NCBI RefSeq assembly: GCF_000691525.1
Contig: NZ_JMDW01000009.1
Span: 310,001 to 374,000, forward strand
DNA: 64,000 nt
Direction: 5' to 3'
Source of the DNA: Mycolicibacterium neoaurum ATCC 25795
Lineage (GTDB): Bacteria; Actinomycetota; Actinomycetes; Mycobacteriales; Mycobacteriaceae
Made by a program: the position numbers and the translations under genes
Shown here: positions 29,539 through 44,476 of the stretch, piece after piece
How the letters are laid out: every line of letters begins with the position of its first letter
Position numbering within the stretch: position 1 is the first letter of the stretch
The notes under the pieces: generated by a model
Told to the model about the DNA's origin: nothing
Databases searched by the model: none
Seen by the model: only the letters and a program-made list of their open reading frames with translations

Positions 29539-30491
29539 AGCATCTGTTGACCGCCGCGGAGCTGTCCCGCGACGAGGCGACGGCGATCCTCGACGACGCC
29601 GACCGGTTCCGTGAGGCACTGCTGGGTCGCGAGGTGAAGAAGCTGCCCACCCTGCGCGGGCGCACCATCATCACGATGTTCTACGAGAACTCCACCCGCA
29701 CCAGGGTGTCCTTCGAGGTGGCGGGCAAGTGGATGAGTGCCGATGTCATCAACGTCAGCGCCTCGGGATCCTCGGTCGCCAAGGGCGAGTCACTACGTGA
29801 CACCGCCCTGACCCTGCGCGCCGCCGGCGCCGACGCGCTGATCATCCGACACCCGGCCTCCGGTGCGGCGCAGCAGCTTTCGGAGTGGACGGCCGAAGAA
29901 GACGGTAAGGGTCCGGCCGTCATCAATGCCGGTGACGGCACCCACGAACATCCCACCCAGGCGTTGCTCGACGCGCTGACGCTGCGCCAACGGCTCGGCA
30001 CGATTGCCGGCAGGCGAATCCTGATCGTCGGCGATGTGCTGCACAGCCGGGTGGCCCGCTCCAACGTCGAATTGCTGGCGACGCTCGGTGCCGAGGTGGT
30101 GCTGGTCGCCCCGCCGACGCTGCTGCCGGTGGGAGTCGCGGGCTGGCCGGTGACGGTATCGCATGATCTGGACGCCGAACTGCCCGCCGCCGATGCGGTG
30201 CTGATGCTGCGGGTTCAGGCCGAACGGATGAACGGCGGTTTCTTCCCGTCCGCCCGCGAATACTCGGTGCTCTACGGACTGTCCGAGAAGCGTCAGGCGC
30301 AGCTCGCCGACCATGCGGTGGTGCTACACCCGGGACCGATGCTGCGGGGCATGGAGATCGCCTACTCGGTGGCCGATTCCTCGCAATCGGCGGTGCTGCA
30401 GCAGGTTTCCAATGGCGTCCATGTGCGGATGGCGGTGCTGTTCCACCTGCTGGTGGGTGCCGACGCCGACGGAGTGGGAGTGGTGGCGTGA
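29535..30491 (+). CDS. pyrB: Aspartate carbamoyltransferase catalytic subunit
   Basis: This enzyme condenses carbamoyl phosphate and aspartate, the committed step of pyrimidine synthesis. The 318-residue protein has the carbamoyl-phosphate loop [16 protein letters not shown] near residue 53, [26 protein letters not shown] and [13 protein letters not shown]. No regulatory subunit gene pyrI is present, as is usual in this group. The ATG overlaps the pyrR stop and the stop overlaps the pyrC GTG, so translation is coupled. Confidence 0.96.
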   Translation: MKHLLTAAELSRDEATAILDDADRFREALLGREVKKLPTLRGRTIITMFYENSTRTRVSFEVAGKWMSADVINVSASGSSVAKGESLRDTALTLRAAGADALIIRHPASGAAQQLSEWTAEEDGKGPAVINAGDGTHEHPTQALLDALTLRQRLGTIAGRRILIVGDVLHSRVARSNVELLATLGAEVVLVAPPTLLPVGVAGWPVTVSHDLDAELPAADAVLMLRVQAERMNGGFFPSAREYSVLYGLSEKRQAQLADHAVVLHPGPMLRGMEIAYSVADSSQSAVLQQVSNGVHVRMAVLFHLLVGADADGVGVVA

Positions 30492-31783
30492 GTGTTCTGA
30501 TCAAGGGCGTCCGCCTCTACGGTGCGGGCGACCCCGTCGACGTGCTGATCGCCGACGGCCAGATCGCCCGGATCGAAGCGGGGATCGGGTCCGAGGCCGC
30601 CGACGCCGAGATCGACGCGACCGGCCAGATCCTGCTGCCGGGCTTCGTCGACCTGCACACCCACCTGCGTGAACCGGGGCGGGAGTACGCCGAGGACATT
30701 GAAACCGGTTCGGCCGCAGCCGCACTCGGTGGCTACACCGCGGTATTCGCCATGGCCAACACCGACCCGGTGGCCGACAGCCCGGTGGTGACCGACCACG
30801 TCTGGCATCGGGGCAGGCAGGTCGGCCTCGTCGACGTGCACCCGGTCGGCGCCGTCACCGTCGGCCTGGAGGGCAAGCAGCTCACCGAGATGGGCCTGAT
30901 GGCCGCCGGCGCCGGACAGGTCCGGATGTTCTCCGATGACGGCATCTGTGTGCACGATCCGCTGATCATGCGCCGCGCGCTGGAATACGCCGGTGGCCTC
31001 GGCGTGCTGATCGCCCAGCATGCCGAGGAGCCACGTCTGACCGTGGGCGCCGTCGCGCACGAGGGTCCCCATGCCGCCAAGCTCGGCCTGGCCGGTTGGC
31101 CGCGTTCGGCCGAGGAGTCCATCGTCGCCCGTGACGCGATTCTGGCCCGCGACGCGGGTGCCCGGGTGCACATCTGCCACGCGTCCACGGCCGGAACCGT
31201 GGAATTGCTCAAATGGGCCAAGGCGCAGGGTATCTCGATCACCGCGGAGGTCACCCCGCATCACCTGCTGCTCGACGACGGTGTGCTGGCCAGCTATGAC
31301 GGCCGCAATCGGGTGAATCCGCCGTTGCGCGAAGCCAGTGACGTGCAGGCGTTGCGGCAGGCGCTCGCCGACGGCGTGATCGACTGCGTGGCCACCGATC
31401 ACGCGCCGCACGCCGAACAGGAAAAGTGCTGCGAGTTCGCCAACGCTCGCCCCGGCATGCTGGGTCTGGAGACCGCGCTGTCGGTGATCGTCGAGACCAT
31501 GGTGCAACCGGGCCTGCTGAGCTGGCGCGATGTGGCCCGGGTGATGAGCGAGGCACCGGCGGCCATCGTCGGACTTCCCGACCAGGGCCGTCCGCTCGCG
31601 GTGGGGGAGCCGGCCAACCTGACCGTCGTCGACCCGGACACCACCTGGACGGTCACCGGATCGTCATTGGCCAGCCGGTCGGACAACACGCCGTTCGAGT
31701 CGATGGAACTGCCGGCGAAGGTGACGCTGACGCTGCTGCGCGGCAAGATCACCGCGCGCGACGGCCGGAGCCCCGTCGCATGA
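30488..31783 (+). CDS. pyrC: Dihydroorotase (type I)
   Basis: The enzyme cyclises carbamoyl aspartate. The 431-residue amidohydrolase has [20 protein letters not shown] with the HxH zinc ligands and arginine, [18 protein letters not shown], and [14 protein letters not shown] with the catalytic aspartate. It starts with GTG overlapping pyrB (GTGA). Its TGA stop lies in an ATGA inside a short downstream repeat. Confidence 0.95.
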   Translation: MSVLIKGVRLYGAGDPVDVLIADGQIARIEAGIGSEAADAEIDATGQILLPGFVDLHTHLREPGREYAEDIETGSAAAALGGYTAVFAMANTDPVADSPVVTDHVWHRGRQVGLVDVHPVGAVTVGLEGKQLTEMGLMAAGAGQVRMFSDDGICVHDPLIMRRALEYAGGLGVLIAQHAEEPRLTVGAVAHEGPHAAKLGLAGWPRSAEESIVARDAILARDAGARVHICHASTAGTVELLKWAKAQGISITAEVTPHHLLLDDGVLASYDGRNRVNPPLREASDVQALRQALADGVIDCVATDHAPHAEQEKCCEFANARPGMLGLETALSVIVETMVQPGLLSWRDVARVMSEAPAAIVGLPDQGRPLAVGEPANLTVVDPDTTWTVTGSSLASRSDNTPFESMELPAKVTLTLLRGKITARDGRSPVA

Positions 31784-31838
31784 AGGCCCAGCGAGTAGCG
31801 GAGCAGGGTCAGCATGAAGGCCCAGCGAGTAGCGGAGC
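31779..31838. repeat. 26-bp direct repeat (two copies, 34-bp period) between pyrC and the next gene
   Basis: CATGAAGGCCCAGCGAGTAG plus CGGAGC occurs at 31779-31804 and 31813-31838. The first copy contains the pyrC stop as ATGA; the second repeats the ATGA; the downstream gene then begins with ATGAATGA at 31848. The pattern suggests that an ancestral ATGA stop/start overlap was duplicated. This is how MIRU repeats are placed in M. tuberculosis operons, although the sequence is different. Confidence 0.9.
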
Positions 31839-31847
31839 GGATCGCGC

Positions 31848-32348
31848 ATGAATGACGGCACACTGATCGGGTCGCTCATCCTTGCGGCCGTCATCGCCCT
31901 GCTGATCGGGTTCTTCATCCGTCGGCTGCTCACCGGGTGGCGACACCGCATCGAGCGCCAGGTCGAGATGATCGGCAACCTGCCCCCGCTGCCCGACACC
32001 GTCGGGCCTGCGCTGGCCGGGCCCACCAAGGGCCTCTATGTCGGCAGCACCATCGCACCGCATTGGAATGACAAGGTGGCCGCGGCCGCACTGGGCTTCC
32101 GGTCCAAGGGTGCGCTCACCCGTTATCCGGAGGGAATCATGCTGCAGCGCAGCGGAACCGGTCCCATCTGGATCCCCGACGAATCCATCGTCGCGGTGCG
32201 CGGTGAGCGGGCGATGGCCGGGAAGGCCCTCACCCACGAGGGCATCGTGGCCATTCGTTGGACACTTCCGTCGGGTACCGAGATCGACACCGGCTTCCGG
32301 CCGGACGACCGGACAGAAACAAAGAACTGGGTCAAGGAGGACGAGTGA
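31848..32348 (+). CDS. Membrane-anchored PH-like protein (Rv1382 position)
   Basis: A 166-residue protein with one N-terminal transmembrane helix (residues 6-26, IGSLILAAVIALLIGFFIRR) followed by a soluble domain of beta-strands (GLYVGSTIAPHWNDKVAA, ALTRYPEGIMLQRSGTGPIW) that looks like a transporter-associated or PH-like fold. It lies between pyrC and carA exactly as Rv1382 does in M. tuberculosis. Its conserved place in the operon suggests a link to pyrimidine synthesis or simply co-expression; no function is known to me. It overlaps carA by GTGA. Confidence 0.8.
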   Translation: MNDGTLIGSLILAAVIALLIGFFIRRLLTGWRHRIERQVEMIGNLPPLPDTVGPALAGPTKGLYVGSTIAPHWNDKVAAAALGFRSKGALTRYPEGIMLQRSGTGPIWIPDESIVAVRGERAMAGKALTHEGIVAIRWTLPSGTEIDTGFRPDDRTETKNWVKEDE

Positions 32349-33510
32349 CGGTCAGCGACAAGCGCAGCGGTACCGCAGAGCGTGCCCTGCTCGTGCTGGA
32401 GGACGGCCGGGTGTTCACCGGGACCGCCTTCGGCGCGATCGGACAGACGCTGGGTGAGGCGGTGTTCTCCACCGGCATGTCCGGCTACCAGGAGACGCTG
32501 ACCGACCCGAGCTACCACCGCCAGATCGTGGTCGCCACCGCGCCGCAGATCGGTAACACCGGCTGGAACGGCGAGGACGGCGAAAGCCACGATGACAAGA
32601 TCTGGGTCGCCGGTTACGCGATCCGCGACGCCTCGCCGCGCCCGTCGAGCTGGCGTGCCACCGGCACCCTCGACGACGAGCTGCAGCGTCAGGGCATCGT
32701 CGGGATCGCCGGGATCGACACCCGCGCGCTCGTGCGGCATCTGCGCACGGTCGGCTCAATGAAGGCCGGCATCTTCTCAGGTGCCGCCCTCGCCGACGCG
32801 AAAGATGTGGACACCCTGGTCGACCGCGTGCGCAACCAGCCGTCGATGCTGGGAGCCGATCTGGCCGGTGAGGTGTCCACCGACTCGCTGTACACGGTGG
32901 ACCCCGCCGGCGAGCACCGCTTCACGGTCGCCGCGATCGATCTCGGCATCAAGACCAACACCCCGCGCAACTTCGCCAAGCGGGGCATCCGCACCCACGT
33001 GCTGCCCTCGGCCGCCACCTTCGCCCAGATCGCCGAGCTCAACCCCGATGGCGTCTTCCTGTCCAACGGGCCTGGCGACCCGGCCACCGCCGATCACATC
33101 GTCGGGGTGACGCGCGAGGTGCTCGGCGCCGGGATCCCGCTGTTCGGAATCTGTTTCGGCAACCAGATCCTGGGCCGCGCGCTGGGCCGGTCGACCTACA
33201 AGATGACCTTCGGCCACCGCGGCATCAACATCCCGGTGATCGACCACGCCACCCGCAGCGTCGCCATCACCGCGCAGAATCACGGGTTCGCCCTCGAAGG
33301 CGAGGCGGGCGAGGAGTTCGACACCGACTTCGGCAGGGCGATCGTCAGCCACACCTGCGCCAACGACGGCACAGTCGAGGGCATCAAGCTCATCGACGGG
33401 AGCGCGTTCTCGGTGCAGTACCACCCCGAGGCCGCGGCCGGTCCGCGTGACGCGGAGTACCTGTTCGACCAGTTCATCGACCTGTTGGGCCGCAAGGCGG
33501 GAGAGAAATA

Positions 33511-33511
<1 letters not shown>
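32345..33511 (+). CDS. carA: Carbamoyl-phosphate synthase small (glutaminase) subunit
   Basis: CarA releases ammonia from glutamine for CarB. The 388-residue protein has the N-terminal CPSase_sm domain ([19 protein letters not shown]) and a class I glutamine amidotransferase domain: [14 protein letters not shown], nucleophile cysteine in [16 protein letters not shown], and catalytic His-Glu in [16 protein letters not shown] 32345 is preferred because AAGGAGG lies just upstream and it overlaps the previous gene by GTGA. The stop shares a base with the carB ATG (TAATG). Confidence 0.96.
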
Positions 33512-36854
<3,343 letters not shown>

Positions 36855-36858
<4 letters not shown>

Positions 36859-37655
36859 CCCCGTTCGGGTCACGCCTGGCCCACGCCGTCGCGGCCAGGG
36901 GGGCGCTGTGCCCCGGGATCGACCCGCACCCGGAGCTGTTGACCGCCTGGGGACTGGGCACCGGTATCGGCGGACTGCGCACCTTCAGCGATATCTGCGT
37001 GCAGGCCTTCGCCGATGTCGCGATCGTCAAACCGCAGGTGGCCTTCTATGAGGCGTACGGCTCGGCCGGCTTCGCCGTGCTGGAGGCGACCATGGCGGCA
37101 CTGCGCGATGCCGGGGTGCTGGTGCTCGCCGACGCCAAGCGCGGTGATATCGGCTCCACCATGGCCGCCTACGCCCAGGCCTGGGCCGGTGATACCCCGC
37201 TGGCCGCCGACGCCGTCACCGCGTCGCCGTATCTGGGCTTCGAATCCCTGCGCCCGTTGCTCGACCTCGCCGCCGCCAACGGCAGGGGAGTGTTCGTACT
37301 GGCCGCGACGTCGAACCCCGAGGGCGCAGGCCTGCAGGGGGCGTTGACCGGGGATCGCACGGTGGCGCAGACGATCGTCGACGCCGTCGGTGCGGAGAAC
37401 CGCCGCACCGGCACCGGGTCGGTGGGCGTCGTGGTGGGTGCCACGCTGGCCCAACCGCCGGATCTGGACGCGTTGGACGGGCCGGTGCTGGCACCGGGGG
37501 TCGGCGCACAGGGCGGCCGGGTTCAGGACCTCGGCCGGCTGGGGCCGCGGGTGCTGCCCGCGGTGTCGCGCGAGATCCTGCGCGCCGGTCCGGACGTCAA
37601 GGCGATGCGTTCAGTGGTCGCCGGGCTGCGCGAGCAGCTCAGCCGGCTGGCCTGA
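36855..37655 (+). CDS. pyrF: Orotidine 5'-phosphate decarboxylase
   Basis: PyrF converts OMP to UMP. The 266-residue TIM barrel is the longer (type 2) form: [12 protein letters not shown] at the N-terminus, [11 protein letters not shown] with the substrate lysine, and the active-site strand [20 protein letters not shown] bearing the Asp-Lys-Asp charge network. It is the last gene of the pyr operon and begins within the carB stop (ATGA). Confidence 0.95.
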
Positions 37656-38118
37656 GTGCCCCGTGCGCCCTCCTGGCGTGCCGCTGCCGCCTCGATCGGG
37701 CCTTCGTGAGTCTGGGAAGCGCTGCCCGGTGTGACCGTGTGCGCTCGGCGACGCTACCGACCGGTAGCGCCGGGTCGGCGACACGCCCGACACGCCATGA
37801 CCAGCGAAAATTTCTCATTCCACCGCCAGGATCGGCGTTTACCCGGGCTCCGGTGACGCGTGCAGAAACCGGCGCCAACCTCGTTGAGGTGCGAAAACCC
37901 CCGTTATGCAGGCACATCGTCCGCCCAGCGGGCCGATCGGCAATTTGTCCGATGCGGGGCGGTGTGCTCGGCGCACGCTGTACACGCTGGTCTTTTGGCC
38001 GGATTACCCGGGGGTGGGGTTAGCTTTCGTCAGGATGCGTGGGTACGGTCGTCGTCGCTGGCTGGTTACGTGATCCAGCCGTGATGAAACAACAGATGGC
38101 GAGAGACGGAGGAACCCC
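37656..38118. other. 463-bp intergenic region between pyrF and mihF
   Basis: No convincing gene is present. Short open frames here lack family resemblance and ribosome binding sites. An 18-bp dyad lies at 37752-37769. The part from about 37975 to 38118 is the likely promoter and long untranslated leader of mihF, ending in GAGACGGAGGA before the GTG. M. tuberculosis carries a PE/PPE pair at this place; nothing of the kind is seen here. Confidence 0.6.
37752..37769 (+). terminator. Inverted repeat after pyrF: candidate terminator or operator
   Basis: CGCTACCG-AC-CGGTAGCG is a perfect 8-bp dyad with a two-base centre, about 97 bp after the pyrF stop. It has no T tract. It could be a mycobacterial U-less terminator for the pyr operon. 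The two-base spacer is tight for an RNA loop, so a DNA-binding site for a TetR-type repressor is an equal alternative. Confidence 0.35.
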
Positions 38119-38436
38119 GTGGCCCTTCCCCAGTTGACCGACGAACAGCGCGCGGCAGCGTTGGAGAAGGCTGCTGCCGCACGTCGAGCGCGAGCCGAGC
38201 TCAAAGATCGGCTGAAGCGCGGCGGCACCAACCTCAAGCAGGTGCTCACCGACGCCGAGACCGACGAGGTCTTGGGCAAGATGAAGGTTTCCGCGCTGCT
38301 GGAGGCCCTGCCCAAGGTCGGCAAGGTCAAGGCACAGGAGATCATGACCGAGCTGGAGATCGCCCCGACCCGCCGCCTGCGCGGCCTCGGCGACCGTCAG
38401 CGCAAGGCCTTGCTGGAGAAGTTCGACTTCTCCTGA
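38119..38436 (+). CDS. mihF: Integration host factor mIHF (actinobacterial type)
   Basis: A 105-residue nucleoid-associated protein that binds and bends DNA; it is essential in mycobacteria and needed for L5 phage integration. The sequence is basic and helical ([19 protein letters not shown]) with a helix-two turns-helix motif ([19 protein letters not shown]) and ends FDFS, all as in the M. tuberculosis protein. GTG start with GGAGGA six bases upstream. It is followed 10 bp later by gmk. Confidence 0.96.
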   Translation: MALPQLTDEQRAAALEKAAAARRARAELKDRLKRGGTNLKQVLTDAETDEVLGKMKVSALLEALPKVGKVKAQEIMTELEIAPTRRLRGLGDRQRKALLEKFDFS

Positions 38437-38446
38437 GCGCGAACAA

Positions 38447-39025
38447 GTGAATACCGGTGGTGGGCCGGGCAACGCCGCAGTCGTGGTTTTGTCCGGCCCG
38501 TCCGCTGTCGGGAAGTCCACCGTGGTCCGCTGCCTGCGTGACCGGATTCCCGACCTGCATTTCAGCGTGTCCGTGACGACACGTGCACCGCGACCCGGCG
38601 AGGTCGACGGTGTGGACTACACCTTTGTCTCGCCCGCCGAGTTCCAGCGTCTGATCGACGATGACGAGCTGCTCGAATGGGCCGATATCCACGGCGGGCT
38701 GCATCGTTCGGGGACACCCGCGGCGCCGGTGCGCAGCGCCACGGCCGCCGGAGTGCCGGTGCTCATCGAGGTGGATCTGGCCGGTGCCCGCGCGGTGAAG
38801 GCCGCCATGCCCGAGGCGATCTCGGTCTTCCTCGCCCCACCCAGTTGGGCGGCGCTGGAGGAGAGACTCACCGGCCGGGGTACCGAGAGCCCGGAGGTCC
38901 AGGCCCGTCGGCTGGCGACTGCCAGGCAGGAACTCGCGGCCAAGGACGACTTCGACGTGGTGGTTGTCAACAGTCAATTGGAGTCAGCGTGCTCGGAATT
39001 GGTATCCTTGCTGGTGGCCCACTGA
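38447..39025 (+). CDS. gmk: Guanylate kinase
   Basis: Gmk phosphorylates GMP to GDP. The 192-residue protein shows the P-loop [16 protein letters not shown], the GMP-binding [19 protein letters not shown] and the lid region [17 protein letters not shown]. Length and motifs are normal. GTG start 10 bp after mihF. Confidence 0.95.
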   Translation: MNTGGGPGNAAVVVLSGPSAVGKSTVVRCLRDRIPDLHFSVSVTTRAPRPGEVDGVDYTFVSPAEFQRLIDDDELLEWADIHGGLHRSGTPAAPVRSATAAGVPVLIEVDLAGARAVKAAMPEAISVFLAPPSWAALEERLTGRGTESPEVQARRLATARQELAAKDDFDVVVVNSQLESACSELVSLLVAH

Positions 39026-39116
39026 GCGATGGCGCCTCGCACCACGCGGCAGCGCTGCCACACAGCCGTCCACCACATTTTCGCTAACGCCGAATCTTGA
39101 TTACACCGGGAGATAA

Positions 39117-39410
<294 letters not shown>

Positions 39411-39424
39411 GGCCCTCCGGCTAC

Positions 39425-40663
39425 ATGGAGCAGAAGCGGATCGTCGTCGGTGTTGCCGGCGGGATTGCCGCCTTCAAGGCGTGCACAGTCGTCCGCCAGC
39501 TCAAAGAGGCAGGCCATTCGGTCCGCGTCGTGCCGACCGAGTCGGCGCTGAAATTCATCGGTGCGGCCACCTTCGAGGCGTTGTCCGGCCAGCCCGTGCA
39601 CACCGGCGTGTTCGAGAACGTCGACGAGGTGCCCCACGTGCGGATCGGCCAGCAGGCCGATCTCGTGGTGGTCGCCCCCGCCACCGCGGATCTGATGGCT
39701 CGCGCAGCCGCGGGGCGTGCCGACGACCTGCTTACCGGGACGCTGCTCACCGCACGATGTCCGGTGCTGTTCGCGCCGGCGATGCACACCGAGATGTGGT
39801 TCCATCCGGCCACGACCGACAATGTCGCCACCCTGCGTCGCCGCGGCAACGTCGTGCTCGAACCCGCGTCGGGCCGGCTCACCGGTGCCGACACGGGCCC
39901 GGGCCGGCTGCCCGAGGCCGAAGAGATCACCACCCTGGCCGGGTTGCTCTTGGAGCGCGGTGACGCGCTGCCCTATGACATGGCCGGGGTGAAGGTGTTG
40001 GTGACCGCGGGTGGAACCCGCGAACCCCTGGACCCGGTCCGATTCATCGGCAATCGCAGTTCCGGCAAGCAGGGCTATGCCGTCGCCAGGGTGATGGCCC
40101 AGCGTGGTGCTGACGTGACCCTGATCGCCGGGAACACCTCGGGCCTTGCCGACCCGGCCGGCGTCGAGGTCGTGCACATCGGGTCGGCCGCTCAGCTCGG
40201 TGCCGCCGTGACCAAGCTGGCACCCGAGGCGCAGGTGCTGGTGATGGCCGCCGCCGTCGCCGACTTCCGGCCCGCCCAGGTGGCCACGGCCAAGATCAAG
40301 AAACGCGTCGATGACGACAGCGCACCCTCGGTCGAGCTCGTCCGCAACGATGATGTGCTGGCCGGCGCCGTGCGGGCCAGGGCCGACGGCCAGCTTCCCA
40401 ACATGAAGGTCATCGTCGGGTTTGCGGCCGAAACCGGGGATGCCAACGGCGATGTGCTCTTCCATGCGCGGTCCAAACTCAAGCGCAAGGGCTGCGACAT
40501 GCTCGTGGTCAATGCCGTCGGGGAGGGCAAGGCGTTCGAGGTGGACCACAACGATGGCTGGATGCTGTCGGCCGACGGCACCGAAACCGCACTGGAGCAC
40601 GGTTCGAAGACTCTGATGGCAAGCCGTATCGTGGATGCGATCGGAGCGCTCGTACACCGGTGA
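39425..40663 (+). CDS. coaBC: Bifunctional phosphopantothenoylcysteine decarboxylase / phosphopantothenate-cysteine ligase
   Basis: This enzyme performs two steps of coenzyme A synthesis. The N-terminal CoaC flavoprotein half (residues 1-185) has VVGVAGGIAAFKAC, the active-site histidine in VPHVRI, and LFAPAMHTEMW. The CoaB half (about 190-412) has VTAGGTREPLDPVRFIGN, NRSSGKQGYAVA, MAAAVADFRP and the KIKK motif used for CTP-dependent ligation. The order gmk-rpoZ-coaBC-metK is conserved in actinobacteria. Confidence 0.96.
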   Translation: MEQKRIVVGVAGGIAAFKACTVVRQLKEAGHSVRVVPTESALKFIGAATFEALSGQPVHTGVFENVDEVPHVRIGQQADLVVVAPATADLMARAAAGRADDLLTGTLLTARCPVLFAPAMHTEMWFHPATTDNVATLRRRGNVVLEPASGRLTGADTGPGRLPEAEEITTLAGLLLERGDALPYDMAGVKVLVTAGGTREPLDPVRFIGNRSSGKQGYAVARVMAQRGADVTLIAGNTSGLADPAGVEVVHIGSAAQLGAAVTKLAPEAQVLVMAAAVADFRPAQVATAKIKKRVDDDSAPSVELVRNDDVLAGAVRARADGQLPNMKVIVGFAAETGDANGDVLFHARSKLKRKGCDMLVVNAVGEGKAFEVDHNDGWMLSADGTETALEHGSKTLMASRIVDAIGALVHR

Positions 40664-40762
40664 CTTCGCGGTGCAGGTAACGGTTGCGCCAATCAAGATT
40701 TACCTGTTGGCTGCCAATGAGCACACCAATGATTTGTCTGTCTAACTAATGGAGGATGCCAC

Positions 40763-41971
<1,209 letters not shown>

Positions 41972-41981
41972 CTTCTCTACG

Positions 41982-42028
41982 ATTTCGGCGCGGAAACGTA
42001 CGCTCACCGGACGTTTCCGCGCCGAAAT
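41982..42028. terminator. 18-bp perfect-stem terminator between convergent metK and monooxygenase genes
   Basis: ATTTCGGCGCGGAAACGT (41982-41999) and its exact reverse complement (42011-42028) flank an 11-base loop. It sits 10 bp after the metK stop and 3 bp after the stop of the convergent gene, so it can serve both strands. No strong T tract follows in either direction, as in many mycobacterial terminators. Confidence 0.85.
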
Positions 42029-42031
42029 TGC

Positions 42032-43519
42032 TTATGTGCCGGCGGTGAAGGCGTAATCGTGCAGCGGGAAGCTGCGACTGCGCCACCACGCCTCCGGCGT
42101 GCTCGCCGGTCGCAGCGGCACATCGCCGTTGCGGTCGAAGTAGTAGCTGTTCGCCAGCGAGCAGCTGTCCTGCCAGAAGATCTGCCGGTGCCGTTTGCGC
42201 ATCATCTCGTCGAAATAGCGCGCATTGGCCTCGCGGCGGACCTCGACCCGGGTGGCACCTGTCCGCGCCGCCTCCCGCAGGCACCGCACGATATGGCGGG
42301 TCTGCGTCTCGATCAATGCGAAATACGATGATCCGACGTAACCGTAGGGTCCGCAGACGCTGTAGAAGTTCGGGAAGCCCGGCACGCTGACACCCTCGTA
42401 GGCCTGCATCCGGTTTTCCGTCCAGAATTCGGCGAGTGACACGCCGTCGGCGCCGATCAGCGGGAAGGTACCCGAGTCGACATCGAGCACCGCGAAGCCC
42501 GTCGCCAATATCAGCACATCGATATCGTGGGCGACGCCGTCCGAGGTCACCACGGCGGTCGGGGTGATCTCTTCGATCGGCGCGGTGACCAGCTCCACAT
42601 TGTCCCGGTTGAATGTGCTCAGGTAGCTGTTGTGGAACGCCGGCCGCTTACATCCCACGGCGTATCGCGGGGTCAGCTTGTCCCGCAGTGCCGGGTCCTT
42701 GACCTCGCGGCGCAGATAATTCAGACCGAGGCGCCGGGTGCCGCCGCTGAGCGGGAACACACTGTGATACTGCGCGGACAGCGGAAAGGTCACCTCGACA
42801 TAGGCCTGGCTGAGCGCCCGCTGCACGGCGCTACCGAGCGGCAAGCGCATGGCCCACCGAGCCGGGGCGGGCAGCGGCATGTCGAGTTTCGGGAAGCACC
42901 AGATCGGTGTTCGCTGAAAAACGTTGAGCCGTCTGACGATCGGGGCAATCTCGGGGATCAGTTGCACCGCTGAGGCGCCGGTGCCGATCACGGCGACCCG
43001 TTTACCGGCCAGGTCGACGCCGTGGTCCCAGCGGGCGGTGTGCATCGTGGTGCCGGCGAAGGTGTCCACCCCGGCGATATCGGGCATCTTGGGCACATTG
43101 AGCACGCCTGCGGCGTTGATCAGGTGCCGCGCGGTGATGCTCCCACCGTCGGTCTGCACGATCCACAGGTTGTTCTCGGTGTCGAAACGGGCGCCGGTGA
43201 CCTCGGTGTCGAATCGGATCCGCGCGGCGATCCCGTACTTCTCGACACAGTGATCGGCATACGCCTTCAGCTCCCGGCCGGGCGCATAGGTGCGTGACCA
43301 ATCCGGACTCTGTTCGAACGAGAACTGGTAGGAGAACGACGGGATGTCCACGGCGATACCGGGATAGGTGTTCCAGTACCAAGTGCCGCCGACCTCGGCG
43401 CCGGCCTCCACGATCAGGTAGTCACCCAGCCCCGCCCGGTCCAGGGCGATGGCCGCACCGATACCGGAGAATCCTGCGCCGATGATCAGCGTATGGACTT
43501 CCGGTGTCATGGCATTCAC
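42032..43519 (-). CDS. Flavin-containing (Baeyer-Villiger-type) monooxygenase
   Basis: A 495-residue NADPH/FAD monooxygenase: FAD loop IIGAGFSGIGAAIALDRAG at the N-terminus, GGTWYWNTYPGIAVDIPSF, NADPH loop VAVIGTGASAVQLIPE near 177, and the BVMO fingerprint FAGTTMHTARWDHG (FxGxxxHxxxW). It is in the place of Rv1393c in M. tuberculosis. The natural ketone substrate is unknown; relatives of this group activate thioamide prodrugs (EthA). The GTG start overlaps the upstream esterase stop by GTGA (ATG 43510 is an alternative), so the monooxygenase and esterase are co-expressed and may act in sequence: ketone to ester to hydrolysis. Confidence 0.9.
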   Translation of the reverse strand: MNAMTPEVHTLIIGAGFSGIGAAIALDRAGLGDYLIVEAGAEVGGTWYWNTYPGIAVDIPSFSYQFSFEQSPDWSRTYAPGRELKAYADHCVEKYGIAARIRFDTEVTGARFDTENNLWIVQTDGGSITARHLINAAGVLNVPKMPDIAGVDTFAGTTMHTARWDHGVDLAGKRVAVIGTGASAVQLIPEIAPIVRRLNVFQRTPIWCFPKLDMPLPAPARWAMRLPLGSAVQRALSQAYVEVTFPLSAQYHSVFPLSGGTRRLGLNYLRREVKDPALRDKLTPRYAVGCKRPAFHNSYLSTFNRDNVELVTAPIEEITPTAVVTSDGVAHDIDVLILATGFAVLDVDSGTFPLIGADGVSLAEFWTENRMQAYEGVSVPGFPNFYSVCGPYGYVGSSYFALIETQTRHIVRCLREAARTGATRVEVRREANARYFDEMMRKRHRQIFWQDSCSLANSYYFDRNGDVPLRPASTPEAWWRSRSFPLHDYAFTAGT

Positions 43520-44472
43520 CTGTGCAGCGCGGTCCGAAGTGCGGCGATACCGCGACCGGCGGCCTCGGTCGCCACCGCCGATGCCAGGGCCAGGCTGACG
43601 AAGCCGTGCACCAACGTGGGTTCGTTGCTGTGTTGCACCGCGACCCCCGCCGCGGCCAGCATCTCGGCGTACTTCGCACCGTCGTCACGCAGCGGATCAT
43701 GCTCGGCGGTACCGATATAGGCGGGCGGCAACCCCGCCAGCGACTCGGCGTTGGCCGGTGCCACATCGGTCGGCAGGCCGGCCGGGTCGTCGAGGTCCAC
43801 TCCGGGCAGGTACCAGGTCAGAAAGGCATTGGTGACATCCCGATTGAGAATGTAGGCGTCGGCATTCTCGATGAACGACGGTGCCGAGCGGTCGCCGACG
43901 GCCACCGGGTACCACAGCAGCTGGAACACCAGCGGTGGGCCACCGGCATCGCGGGCCCGCAAGGCCATCACCGCCGAGAGATTCCCGCCCGCTGAATCTC
44001 CGGCCACGGCAATGCGATTCGGGTCGCCGCCGAGCTCTGCGGCGTGCTCACCCACCCATTGCAGAGCCGCCCAGGCATCCTCGACCCCGGCGGGGAAGGG
44101 ATGCTCTGGCGCGAGCCGGTAGTCGACCGACACCACGATGGCCTCGGCGCCCACCGAGTGGGCGCGCGCGACATGGTCGTGGGTGTCCAGATCGCCGATC
44201 GCCCATCCGCCGCCGTGGTAGTAGACGATGACGGGCAGGTTGTCGTGCTGTTCGACCGGTGGCCAGTAGATCCGCGCCGGGATGTCCTGCAGCTCACCGG
44301 ATCCGATGACGCGCTCCTCGATGCGCAGCTGCACCAGCATGTTCGGCGGTGGTTTCAGCGCGCGGAACTTCTCCCTGGCCACCTCGACACCATCGTCGAC
44401 GGAGAACGCCAGGGGCACCGCATCGAGCAGGGCCTTGAGATCGGGATCGACGGCCGGGCGCGCAGAGGTCAT
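43516..44472 (-). CDS. HSL-family alpha/beta-hydrolase (NlhH/LipH-like esterase)
   Basis: A 318-residue carboxylesterase of the hormone-sensitive lipase family. The oxyanion-hole motif is YYHGGGWAIGDL, the nucleophile elbow [14 protein letters not shown], the acid lies in AEHDPLRDDG and the histidine in LVHGFVSL. Length and position match nlhH (Rv1399c), a short-chain esterase. It precedes and overlaps the BVMO gene. A paralogue lies directly upstream, four bases away, pointing to a tandem duplication. Confidence 0.9.
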   Translation of the reverse strand: MTSARPAVDPDLKALLDAVPLAFSVDDGVEVAREKFRALKPPPNMLVQLRIEERVIGSGELQDIPARIYWPPVEQHDNLPVIVYYHGGGWAIGDLDTHDHVARAHSVGAEAIVVSVDYRLAPEHPFPAGVEDAWAALQWVGEHAAELGGDPNRIAVAGDSAGGNLSAVMALRARDAGGPPLVFQLLWYPVAVGDRSAPSFIENADAYILNRDVTNAFLTWYLPGVDLDDPAGLPTDVAPANAESLAGLPPAYIGTAEHDPLRDDGAKYAEMLAAAGVAVQHSNEPTLVHGFVSLALASAVATEAAGRGIAALRTALHR

Positions 44473-44476
44473 GCCG

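Noticed and set aside
37706..38023. Open frame of 105 codons between pyrF and mihF
   Set aside because: No ribosome binding site, no family resemblance and atypical Arg/Cys-rich composition; more likely untranslated.
40664..40762. SAM riboswitch upstream of metK
   Set aside because: The spacer is short and shows none of the paired helices or conserved SAM-I/II/IV core segments; only a normal ribosome binding site is seen.
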